From assembly GCF_000026145.1 (NCBI RefSeq), contig NC_009445.1:4983501-5047500 (forward strand): a stretch of 64,000 bases of DNA, given 5' to 3'. The notes below the pieces were generated by a model that saw only the letters and a program-made list of their open reading frames with translations, did no database searches and was not told the origin of the DNA. Below, piece after piece: positions 50,349-58,270 of this stretch. The translations under genes were made by a program, and so were the position numbers. The DNA comes from Bradyrhizobium sp. ORS 278 (GTDB lineage: Bacteria > Pseudomonadota > Alphaproteobacteria > Rhizobiales > Xanthobacteraceae). The stretch's first letter is position 1, and the number at the start of each line of letters is the position of its first letter.

Positions 50349-51674
50349 TCAACATGACGCGCGCTGCTCCGTCGGCCTGATCAGGCTGGCATCCAGGGCC
50401 AGCCGTGCGGCCGCCTCGATCCGCGCGAACGGCACATCGGCGCGGATCGCCATGTCCAGCAGGCTGTGCTTGCCGTCTGCCAGGTTGAGCACCCACAAGA
50501 GATCCATCTGCGTGGCCCCGCCCGCCTCACGTTGACCTGCGATCGCCCTATAGAGGCCGCGGCGGCCGAGCTGCGGTTCACCGCGGCCATCGACGCGCTC
50601 GTAGATCCGGTCGCGGTCGAGCAGATCGAGGACTTCCTCGATCACCGCGTAGGACTCGTCGAGGTGTTTCGGCTTGACGAAATCGAGATTGTCCGCGGAG
50701 GTGTGGTATTCCGGGAATGTGCCATGGACCCCGCGCATCAGGCACCCCACCGGCAGGTCGAAGCCGGGCGAGCAGAACTGCCGCTCATCGTAGCCATACG
50801 GACTGAACGGCAGGATCTCATGCCGATGGCCTGAGTGCTTCAGGACATGGGCGACGGCCCGGTCGATCGGCCCCCCCTTGCGGCTCCCCTTGTAGTGGAA
50901 GCCGCTGGCATCACCGAGGCAAGTGAGGACAAGTCCGTGCTCAACCCGATCAAGCCGGCTTTCGTTGCGATCGAGCCAGGCCAAGGCACCGATCGTCGCG
51001 GGAAGAAACAGGAAGCGATAACCCAGCCGGCTCGTCCGCCGCATCTGGCGCATCGCCAGCGCCGTCATGATGGAGACGCCGGACAGATTGTCATTGGCGA
51101 GGCTCGGATGGCAGACGTGACAGGTGATGAGGACCTCGTTCGCAGTCTCCCCGGGGATGAAGTACTCACCATAGGTCAAGGACCCTTGCGTGATCGCGCT
51201 GTCGATCTCGACCTGATAGCGATCGTCCGTCATCTCCCGCCAGAGACGGTCCGGAAGACAGAAGCCCCAATCATCCGCGTAGTAGCCGGTTCGATACGGA
51301 ATCAGATCCGGCTGATCCGGCAGCGTATGAACGTGCCTTGCGAGTTCGGCGCGGCTCAGCACGCCTTGAACCGGCTTGCTGTACCCCATCACGTGGAGAT
51401 TGTTGTCGGCGAAATCGACCAGCCGCTGGCCCGACAAGGTCGAGATGGTCGCGCCGCGAATGTTCCATTCGGCGGGCACGTGCCAGTCGAGCACCGGCGT
51501 CCCCGTCGGGACCTCATGGATCGTCAAGTCGACGTGCCGGCCGACGATCTCGAGCGTCCGGCGGACGCCCGCACCGGTCAGGCTGCGGTTGATCGGAAAC
51601 AGCTCTGCCACGAGAGCATGCAGATCGATGGCCGGCGTTCGCTCCGCGGCGGGCGATTTCACCATGTCCAGCAT
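50349..51674 (-). CDS. DUF4910/DUF2172 aminopeptidase-like protein with C-terminal winged helix
   Basis: The 441-residue protein matches the DUF2172 + DUF4910 + HTH_47 arrangement. It has an M28-like metallopeptidase core with zinc-ligand segments ITCHVCHPSLANDNLSG and EYHTSADNLDFV, and GTFPEYH close by. A winged-helix domain closes the chain (about residues 380-435, DLLWVLNLADGKHSLLDMA). The family is found in many surface-polysaccharide loci, but no reaction is established to my knowledge. It may hydrolyse an amide on a sugar. It starts at ATG 51674 with AAGAGGTG upstream. Confidence 0.78.
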   Translation of the reverse strand: MLDMVKSPAAERTPAIDLHALVAELFPINRSLTGAGVRRTLEIVGRHVDLTIHEVPTGTPVLDWHVPAEWNIRGATISTLSGQRLVDFADNNLHVMGYSKPVQGVLSRAELARHVHTLPDQPDLIPYRTGYYADDWGFCLPDRLWREMTDDRYQVEIDSAITQGSLTYGEYFIPGETANEVLITCHVCHPSLANDNLSGVSIMTALAMRQMRRTSRLGYRFLFLPATIGALAWLDRNESRLDRVEHGLVLTCLGDASGFHYKGSRKGGPIDRAVAHVLKHSGHRHEILPFSPYGYDERQFCSPGFDLPVGCLMRGVHGTFPEYHTSADNLDFVKPKHLDESYAVIEEVLDLLDRDRIYERVDGRGEPQLGRRGLYRAIAGQREAGGATQMDLLWVLNLADGKHSLLDMAIRADVPFARIEAAARLALDASLIRPTEQRASC

Positions 51675-51726
51675 GACGCACACCTCTTCAAGGACGGCCT
51701 GACCCGATTTCGGTCCTTCGGCGCGC

Positions 51727-52269
51727 TCACCACAAGGGCCGCTCGGCGAGCAACGGCCACGCAGCATCTTTCGCGGACAACACCGTCACCGGCCCCGGCC
51801 ATTTGATGCTGATCAGGGGATCGTTGTGCCGGAAGCCGTCGGAAAGCTCCTCGACATAGTCGATGCCCATCAGGTACTCGACGGTCACATCATCCGTCAG
51901 GGTCTGGAAGCCGTGGGCAAATCCGGCGGGAATGTAGAGCATCCGGCCCGTCGATGGCCCAAGCTCGCAGGCATAGACCTCGCCGCGCGTCGCTGATGTC
52001 GGCCTGACATCGACGATGACGTCATGGATCAGGCCCGCGGTGCACCGGACGATCTTGGCATCGGCCTTCGGCGCGCGCTGAAAATGCATGCCACGCACGG
52101 TGCCGCGATGGCGCGTCACCGAGCTGTTGCCCTGAACGGGCTGGAAGTCGATCTCCTCGGCGGCAAAGGTCTTCGCACACCAAGTCCGCGTGAAGCTGCC
52201 GCGCTCATCGCCGCGCACCGTGAGCTCGATCAGCCGCGCATCCGATCGTCCCAGCTGGACAAACTTCAT
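51727..52269 (-). CDS. rfbC: dTDP-4-dehydrorhamnose 3,5-epimerase-like protein (RmlC family)
   Basis: The 180-residue cupin has the complete RmlC active site: His62 (MHFQ), Lys72, Tyr132 (EYLMG) and Asp168, with spacing almost identical to Salmonella RmlC H63/K73/Y133/D170. It epimerises a 4-keto-6-deoxy nucleotide sugar at C3 and/or C5. No RmlA, RmlB or RmlD is nearby; instead it follows a C-methyltransferase gene and belongs to a set with a cytidylyltransferase, so its substrate may be a CDP-linked, C-methylated 4-keto sugar. The start at 52269 is set by family length. Confidence 0.83.
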   Translation of the reverse strand: MKFVQLGRSDARLIELTVRGDERGSFTRTWCAKTFAAEEIDFQPVQGNSSVTRHRGTVRGMHFQRAPKADAKIVRCTAGLIHDVIVDVRPTSATRGEVYACELGPSTGRMLYIPAGFAHGFQTLTDDVTVEYLMGIDYVEELSDGFRHNDPLISIKWPGPVTVLSAKDAAWPLLAERPLW

Positions 52270-52355
52270 CGCAATTTCTTTCGCTCCGAGATGCCAACGC
52301 GGCGGTATCCGAGAGCCGCCCGCTGATGCAGGGCGGGCCCCACGGATCTCGTCGA

Positions 52356-53618
52356 TCACTCCTCGATGGTCGCCTTCGGCACCGGCACGATGAACCGTCC
52401 GCCCCAGCTGCAGATATCGGCCATCTGCGCCTTGATCTCGTTCTTGATGTTCCACGGCAGGATCAGCACGTAATCCGGCCTGGCTTCGAAGATCGCCTCC
52501 GGCGGCAGGATCGGAATGCGAACGCCGGGCATGTAGCGCCCCTGCTTGGAGGGAGCGCGATCGACGGTGAAGTCGAGAAAATCGGTTCGAATGCCGCAAT
52601 AGTTGAGCAGCGTGACGCCCTTGGCCGGCGCACCATAGGCGACGATCTTCTTGTTGTCGCGTTTCAGCTTGGTGAGCAGCTCGAGCAGCGCCCGCTTGGT
52701 CTCTTTGACCTGCTCGTTCCACGCCAGGTAGATGGCATCCTCGTGCAGACCATAGGCTCGCTCGCGCGTCAGGACGTCGGCCACGTTCGGCGTTTCGGCG
52801 TGCGATGCGCCCTCGTGGCAGACGAAGAACCTGATCGAGCCGCCATGGGTTTCCGGCAGCTCGACATCGAACACGCGCAGACCCGCGCGAGCGAAGATGC
52901 GCGAGCCGGCGATCAGCGACAGATACGAGAAGTGCTCGTGATAGATGGTGTCGAACTGATGCCGCTGCATCAGCGTCAGCAGATGCTGGACCTCGAAGGT
53001 GGCGACGCCCTCCGGCGCCAGCAGAATCTTCACGCCGCCGACGAAGTCGTTGATGTCCGGAACGTGGGCGAGGACGTTGTTCGCCGTCACCAGATCGGCC
53101 GACCAGCCCTCCTCGCGGAGCACGGTCGCGTAGTTGCGGCCAAAGAACTCGACCCGGGTCTCGATGCCCTTGGCGCGCGCGGCGAGCGCGACGCTCTCGC
53201 AAGGCTCGACGCCCAGACAGGAAATCCCCTTCTGAAGCGAGTACTGCAGCAGGTAGCCGTCATTCGAGGCGATCTCGACGTGGCGCGAGGCCGGTCCCAG
53301 CTTGAAGCGCGCTGCCATGGCCTCGACATAAGAGCGGGCGTGCTCGAGCCAGGAGGTCGAGTGCGAGGAGAAATAGGCATAATCCGCGCGGAAGATCTCG
53401 GAGGCCGCCAGCAGGTCCCGCGTCTGCGCCAGACGGCACTCGCGGCAGACGAACGTCTCCAGCGGATAGAACGGCTCGGCCCGCATGTAGTTCGCCGGAT
53501 CGACATAGTCGTTGGCGACGGGCGAGGCGCCGAGATCGATCAGCTTGAGCGTCAGGTCATCGCCGCAATGGCGGCATTTGGGGGCAACGCCGACGGCGGT
53601 GGGAAGGCTCAGTTCCAT
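52356..53618 (-). CDS. SAM-dependent sugar C-methyltransferase (NDP-hexose 3-C-methyltransferase type)
   Basis: The 420-residue protein has the three-part layout of TylCIII/NovU/KijD1-type enzymes. An N-terminal zinc site is formed by Cys15, Cys18, Cys58 and Cys61. A central SAM-binding domain has EIASNDGYLL near 114-123, and a C-terminal domain includes IVAYGAPAKGVTLLNY. The catalytic-loop stretch DTIYHEHFSYLSL is typical. These enzymes add a methyl group to C3 of a 4-keto nucleotide sugar, giving a branched sugar. It is 70 bases after the SDR gene and 86 before the epimerase. Confidence 0.87.
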   Translation of the reverse strand: MELSLPTAVGVAPKCRHCGDDLTLKLIDLGASPVANDYVDPANYMRAEPFYPLETFVCRECRLAQTRDLLAASEIFRADYAYFSSHSTSWLEHARSYVEAMAARFKLGPASRHVEIASNDGYLLQYSLQKGISCLGVEPCESVALAARAKGIETRVEFFGRNYATVLREEGWSADLVTANNVLAHVPDINDFVGGVKILLAPEGVATFEVQHLLTLMQRHQFDTIYHEHFSYLSLIAGSRIFARAGLRVFDVELPETHGGSIRFFVCHEGASHAETPNVADVLTRERAYGLHEDAIYLAWNEQVKETKRALLELLTKLKRDNKKIVAYGAPAKGVTLLNYCGIRTDFLDFTVDRAPSKQGRYMPGVRIPILPPEAIFEARPDYVLILPWNIKNEIKAQMADICSWGGRFIVPVPKATIEE

Positions 53619-53688
53619 GGTTACTCCGTCACTATCCTGTCTCGCCAGATCCTGTCCGGCACGCCTCGTCGGTCTCGGCCGGACGCGG

Positions 53689-54735
53689 TCAGGTCCATTG
53701 CAGCCGGTCGTTGATCCGGGCCGTCTCCATATGATCCTGCAACACCTTGAGACGGATCAGATCGGATGAGCGGAACTCGGCGTCCTTGAAGTTCATCCGT
53801 TTGAGACCTTCGACCAGATTGGTGATCGACTGCTGCAAGGTCACCTGCGGCTGATGATGCGGCGCAAGCGAGCGATACAGGCCGAAATCCACCTTGTAGG
53901 AGCGGCTGTCGACCGGGGCCGAGGTATTGATGGACACCGCCGTTCCCGGTACGCGCGCGGCCACGGCGTTGGCGAGATCCTTGACCTGGTAGTTGCGATC
54001 GTCGGACCCGGCATTCACGGTCAGGAAGCGGCCGCCATTGGCGGCCGGCCGGTCGATTGCCCAATCGATCGCCCGCGCCATGTCGGCGACGTCGATCAGC
54101 GGACGCCACGGCGTGCCATCGGAGAGCACGCTGATCTGCCGGCGCGAAAGCGCGCAGGCGACGAAATCATTGAGCACGAGGTCAAGTCTGAGCCGGTCCG
54201 ACATGCCGCAGGCCGTGGCGAAGCGCAGGCAGGTGATGGCCATGTCGGTCTCGATCCGGGCGAGCTCCTGCTCCGATCCAATCTTCGACTTCGCGTAGGC
54301 GGTGATCGGATTGAGCGGGTCGCTCTCCTTGCGCGGCGGCCCGTCGGCGATGCCGTAGACGCTGCAGCTGGAGGCGAAGACGAAGTTCTTGACGCCTGCC
54401 GCCGCCGCCGCGCGGGCGAGCGACACCGTCGTCCGCTGGTTGATGTCGAGCGTCACATCCTGGAAGCGGTTGCCCATCGGATCGTTCGAGATCGCCGCGA
54501 GCTGGATGACGGCATCGTATCCGCGCAGATCGAGCGACATGTCGCGGACGTCGCCGTGGAACTGCTCGTCGAGGTAACGCTCCGGCAGCACCGGCGCGCC
54601 GGTCAGGCAGTGCGCGAAATAGGCGTTGTCGAAGCCGTGCAGCGTTGCGTCCGGATGCTGCGCCCGCAGATGCTTGGCGACCACCGGTCCGACATAGCCC
54701 ATGTTTCCAGTGATGAGCACCTTCAAAATCGTCAC
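53689..54735 (-). CDS. NAD-dependent epimerase/dehydratase (extended SDR, nucleotide-sugar)
   Basis: The 348-residue protein opens with KVLITGNMGYVGPVVAKHL, an extended-SDR cofactor loop, followed by VIQLAAISNDPMG and a catalytic Ser/Tyr/Lys set in SSCSVYG and AYAKSK. Unlike a typical CDP-glucose 4,6-dehydratase it lacks the GHTGFKGSWL start, so it is more likely a 4-epimerase or reductase of the cassette's sugar. The start is unclear: GTG 54735 or TTG 54726, with AAGGGG just before. It is the first gene of the long leftward series. Confidence 0.82.
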   Translation of the reverse strand: MTILKVLITGNMGYVGPVVAKHLRAQHPDATLHGFDNAYFAHCLTGAPVLPERYLDEQFHGDVRDMSLDLRGYDAVIQLAAISNDPMGNRFQDVTLDINQRTTVSLARAAAAAGVKNFVFASSCSVYGIADGPPRKESDPLNPITAYAKSKIGSEQELARIETDMAITCLRFATACGMSDRLRLDLVLNDFVACALSRRQISVLSDGTPWRPLIDVADMARAIDWAIDRPAANGGRFLTVNAGSDDRNYQVKDLANAVAARVPGTAVSINTSAPVDSRSYKVDFGLYRSLAPHHQPQVTLQQSITNLVEGLKRMNFKDAEFRSSDLIRLKVLQDHMETARINDRLQWT

Positions 54736-54771
54736 CCCTTACGCCGCGAACCAAAAGCACGATTTAAATGA

Positions 54772-54964
54772 TCCGGCAGCATTATAAATTATAATCGGGC
54801 AACGTCCAGCAAATCCGCCCGCTTGCGGCCGGGCGCACGAACAGCCGGGCTGAAGCTCCCGATAAACCCAGCCAAGTACACGCTTTCTCTGAATCGGCGG
54901 TTCATGCCGGGGCGGCTTGCAACACCCTGCCACCGCCGCTTGATTATATTCCAGCGAATTAAAT
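54772..54964. promoter_or_regulatory. AT-rich divergent promoter region
   Basis: This region separates the leftward SDR series from the rightward duplicated-module gene. It holds ATTTAAAT at 54772-54779, an AT stretch ATTATAAATTATAAT at 54781-54795, and ATTAAAT at 54958-54964, with GC-rich DNA between. The AT islands sit close to each gene start, as expected for two promoters facing apart. Confidence 0.5.
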
Positions 54965-55049
54965 AAATGCCTTGAATCCGACAAACCGAGACCGCAAATC
55001 TCGGGAGCTTTCATTGAGACGCATTGGTTGAAGAATTGAGAGACAGAGC

Positions 55050-56150
55050 ATGACGCTATCCGCCGGCGACTGGGTTCAGGTCCGCAGCAAGGAAGAGATC
55101 CTGGCCACGCTCGATGCCAATGGCCGTCTCGAAGGGCTGCCCTTCATGCCGCAGATGTTCAAATGGTGCGGCCAGCGCTTCCAGGTCTACAAGCGGGCGC
55201 ACAAGACCTGCGATACGGTGACCGGATACAACACCGGCGAATGGCTCGGACGGCGCCTGCCCAATGCGGTGCATCTCGATCTGCGCTGCGACGGCGAGGC
55301 CTATGGCGGCTGCCAGGCAGCATGCCTCATCTTCTGGAAGGAAGCCTGGTTGTTGCCGGCCGATCCTGCGCAGGCCGCAAGCGCCGATCACGACTACGCG
55401 GCAGCGCGCCAGCCGTCCGGCGGCTGCACGGCGCGCGCGGTCCTCGACGCGACCGAGTCACCCGATCAGATCGCCGGCAAGGGTCCGCGCTACAGCTGCC
55501 AGGCAACCGAATTGCCGAGCTACACGCAGCCGCTCAAATGGTGGGACGCCCGGCAATATGCCGAGGATATCGCATCCGGCAACGTCTCCGCCGGCAAGAT
55601 GTTTCGCGGCTTCCTCTACTTCGCCTATGTCGGTGCGACGATGGCGCGCCGTCCGCGCCTGGGACGTCCGGCCCGCTGGATCTACGATCGTATCCAGTCG
55701 CTCTGGGGCGGCGTGCCGTTCCCGCGCAGACGCGGCGATCTCCTCACCGACAAGGATGCGCCGATCGCCGATCTCGGGCTGCAGCCGGGCGATCTTGTAC
55801 GCGTCCGGCCGCACAAGGAAATTCTCGCGACCATCGACAAGCAGACCAACAACCGCGGCATGGGCTTCGACGCGGAAATGGTGCCGTATTGCGGCAAGGT
55901 GTTCCGGGTGCGCACGCGCGTCGAGAAGTTCATCGACGAGCGGACCGGCTACATCCGGCGCATGAAGACGCCCGCGGTGATCCTCGACGGCGTCTACTGC
56001 CAGTCGCGCTACAGCGAGAACCGGCTGTTCTGCCCGCGCGGCATCTTCGCCTGGTGGCGTGAAGTCTGGCTGGAAAAGGTGCCCGCCACCGCGATCGAAC
56101 GCCCGCAGGTCGAGGAGACCGTCGAGCTTCCGAGGCGGGCGGCCGGCTGA
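55050..56150 (+). CDS. uncharacterised protein with two copies of a cysteine-containing module
   Basis: The 366-residue protein is built from two related modules of about 95 residues, at residues 6-101 and 247-341, joined by a 145-residue linker. Both begin GDxVxVRxxxEILATxD, contain a WCG/YCG turn (Cys40, Cys281), then xRTGY or xTGY, and end with a Cys pair and FxxWxExW (Cys80/Cys88 matching Cys317/Cys328). Extra cysteines at 54, 92, 126 and 150 lie outside the shared set. No signal peptide is seen. The even Cys pattern suggests metal binding or an iron-sulfur or redox role. I do not recognise a named family. It faces away from the sugar cassette and has its own AT-rich promoter. Confidence 0.75.
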   Translation: MTLSAGDWVQVRSKEEILATLDANGRLEGLPFMPQMFKWCGQRFQVYKRAHKTCDTVTGYNTGEWLGRRLPNAVHLDLRCDGEAYGGCQAACLIFWKEAWLLPADPAQAASADHDYAAARQPSGGCTARAVLDATESPDQIAGKGPRYSCQATELPSYTQPLKWWDARQYAEDIASGNVSAGKMFRGFLYFAYVGATMARRPRLGRPARWIYDRIQSLWGGVPFPRRRGDLLTDKDAPIADLGLQPGDLVRVRPHKEILATIDKQTNNRGMGFDAEMVPYCGKVFRVRTRVEKFIDERTGYIRRMKTPAVILDGVYCQSRYSENRLFCPRGIFAWWREVWLEKVPATAIERPQVEETVELPRRAAG

Positions 56151-56337
56151 GGCGCGGTCTCATCCGGCTCACGACGATCGCCGTCCGTTGATTGGAAAAC
56201 TGACGGGATGCGTACCCGGGTCATCGCGCCCGAAGACGTGACGACCCGCGGCTGCCGGTTCGGTCGCAGACCATCGATCGCGGCGTTTCCCGCCCGTCTT
56301 TGTGTGATGAAGGCGCCTCGCCGATGGCCTGCGTCGA

Positions 56338-56991
56338 TCAGCCCAGTGACAGCTTGCGGGCCACAAAGCCTTCGGCGTAGCGCTCGGGAGCACGGCACTC
56401 CATCCCCCGAAGCCGCGCCAGGCCCATGAACGTCTCCGGGTCGAACCACTGCTTGGAGCGCTGGCTGCCGAAATGCGACATCAGCAGCGCGACCTTGCGC
56501 TTCATCACGCGTTCGGACACCGGCATGTAGAAATTGGGCCGCCCGAGATCGCCGTCCCATTTCGGGATCTCATATTCGAGCACGAGGTGATCCCGGAACG
56601 TGTTCCAGACCAGCCGATTGACCTGGCGGTGGTCCTGATGCGCATCGTCGCGACGATGCGCGAGAATGACGTCGGGACTGATGCGGCCCTTGAGCTGCTC
56701 GAACCAGGCCTTGATCTCCTCCCCCTGCTCCGGAAAGAAGCCGTCGCGGAAATTCAGGATCTCGAGGTTGCGGCCGCTTGCCTCGGCGAGAAAATCGTTG
56801 GCCGATGCGGTCGCCTCGACGCCGCGCTCGCCATTGCCGCTCAGCACGCACCAATGCACGTCCAGGCGAACGCCCTGGTCGAGCCAGGTCAGAAGCGTGC
56901 CGCCCGCGCCGATCTCGATGTCGTCGGAATGCGCGCCGAGACAAAGCACCGACAAACGGTCGCCGCGACCGGCGAGCTGCAATCCCCTCAT
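56338..56991 (-). CDS. PIG-L family N-deacetylase
   Basis: The 217-residue protein has the zinc motifs of the LmbE/PIG-L family: AHSDDIEIG (residues 20-28; AHxDDxE) and AHRRDDAHQDHRQV (HxDxHxDH-like). Members remove acetyl from N-acetylated sugars. It overlaps the cytidylyltransferase stop by 4 bases (ATGA), so the two are translationally coupled. A deacetylase next to a nucleotide-sugar synthetase suggests an amino sugar in the repeat unit. Confidence 0.86.
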   Translation of the reverse strand: MRGLQLAGRGDRLSVLCLGAHSDDIEIGAGGTLLTWLDQGVRLDVHWCVLSGNGERGVEATASANDFLAEASGRNLEILNFRDGFFPEQGEEIKAWFEQLKGRISPDVILAHRRDDAHQDHRQVNRLVWNTFRDHLVLEYEIPKWDGDLGRPNFYMPVSERVMKRKVALLMSHFGSQRSKQWFDPETFMGLARLRGMECRAPERYAEGFVARKLSLG

Positions 56992-57785
56992 CCGTTCACC
57001 ACGGCGGGAAGGTTCGCGCCGAGATGCCAGGGCGTATCGCCGCGCTCGATCATCTCCTCGAGCACCTGGCGGTCCCGGAGCGTATCCATGGCCCGCCAGA
57101 AGCCTTCGTAGCGATAGGCCATCAGCAGGCCACGATCGATCAGCCGCTTGAACGGCTGCACCACGAGCTCGTCGCCCTCCTCGATGTAATCGAAGATCTC
57201 CTTGCGGAAGATGAAGTAGCCGCCGTTGATCCAGATGTTGGAATCATTGCTCGCGGCCATGCGGCCGACCGTGCCGTCGTCGTCGAACTCGGCCAGATGG
57301 AAGCTGATCGGCGGATGGATGGCGATGAAGCAGCCGATCTTGCCGCTGCGCTTGAAGCGGTCGATCATGTCGGGCAGCGGCGCATCGGTCAGGCCGTCGC
57401 TGTAATTGGCGAGAAAGATCTCCTCGCCCTCGACGAGATGCCGGACGGCCCTCAGGCGCTGACCGATGTTGCGCCAGATCCCAGTGTCGACCAGCGACAC
57501 CCGCCAGTCGGCCGGGCGCTCGCCCAGGAGCTCGATCTTCTTGCCGAATTGCGAGATCGTGCAGTCGGTCGTAGCGGCCTGATTGTAATTCAGGAAGTAG
57601 TCCTTGACGACGTTGGCCTTGTAGCCGAGGCAGAGCACGAAGTCGCGGTGGCCGTACTGGCTGTAATACTGCATCACGTGCCAAAGGATCGGCTGGTGGC
57701 CGATCGGAATCATCGGCTTCGGAACGCTCTCGGAATATTCCCGGATCCGCGTCCCCAGTCCCCCACAGAACAAGACGACCTTCAT
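56988..57785 (-). CDS. rfbF: glucose-1-phosphate cytidylyltransferase (RfbF-like)
   Basis: The 265-residue nucleotidyltransferase starts KVVLFCGGLGTRIREYSES and continues VPKPMIPIG, the RfbF form of the sugar-nucleotide pyrophosphorylase loop. It has the CDP-glucose-family sequences VLCLGYKANVVKDYFLNY and GIWRNIGQRLRAVR. It would make CDP-glucose, the entry to CDP-linked deoxy and branched sugars. CDP-glucose 4,6-dehydratase (RfbG) is not found in this window. An RmlA role is less likely because the length and loop fit RfbF. Confidence 0.86.
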   Translation of the reverse strand: MKVVLFCGGLGTRIREYSESVPKPMIPIGHQPILWHVMQYYSQYGHRDFVLCLGYKANVVKDYFLNYNQAATTDCTISQFGKKIELLGERPADWRVSLVDTGIWRNIGQRLRAVRHLVEGEEIFLANYSDGLTDAPLPDMIDRFKRSGKIGCFIAIHPPISFHLAEFDDDGTVGRMAASNDSNIWINGGYFIFRKEIFDYIEEGDELVVQPFKRLIDRGLLMAYRYEGFWRAMDTLRDRQVLEEMIERGDTPWHLGANLPAVVNG

Positions 57786-57968
57786 GGCTCGACGTCCTTC
57801 GGCTTCATTAAAACTCAGAAATCAGCAATCATTTTCGTCCAACCCCACGGCCGCCCGGAAGACTGGCCGCGCCCTTGGCGGCAAGCGATTCTGCAGGAGT
57901 GTCGTCGGTCGATGTGCCGGACCCAGGCATCGCGGAGGTCCCGACCCACCCGACCGATTATTATTCTG

Positions 57969-58208
57969 ATTTAATAACAATTAAAATTCCAATTTTTCAA
58001 TGCCACATTGAAATATTCGTTGGCGCGACATGAATCCGCCACAGGGATCAGGAGAGGCCCCTGCCGTTGGAAACGCCGATATTCAAGCCTTCATTGCTCT
58101 TTCAGAGCCCGCGCGGCCGGTCAGCGCACGCCGTCATCGCGCTGCGGTATCGTGGGACCCACACGGCGGAATTTAAACAACCGGCGATTTTAATTGTTCC
58201 AATTAAAT
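57969..58208. promoter_or_regulatory. AT-rich promoter region of the sugar-cassette and initiating-transferase genes
   Basis: The 485-base divergent gap between the cytidylyltransferase and the initiating transferase contains ATTTAAT at 57969-57975, ATTTAAA at 58171-58177, ATTTTAATT at 58187-58195 and ATTAAAT at 58202-58208. The rest of the gap is GC-rich without a credible gene. Promoters for both genes are expected here. Confidence 0.5.
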
Positions 58209-58270
58209 GATGAATAATATACTAAGGCGCAAGCCAGCTATTTTAACCGCGTTTCGAACATCGAGATCCC

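Noticed and set aside
56988..57785. Reading the cytidylyltransferase as RmlA (dTDP-glucose synthesis), given the RmlC-like gene nearby
   Set aside because: Length and the GGLGTRIREYSE loop fit RfbF, and no RmlB or RmlD is present, so a dTDP-rhamnose pathway is not supported here.
57784..57969. 61-residue frame upstream of the initiating transferase
   Set aside because: Composition is that of shadow DNA, there is no ribosome site, and it runs into an AT-rich promoter segment.
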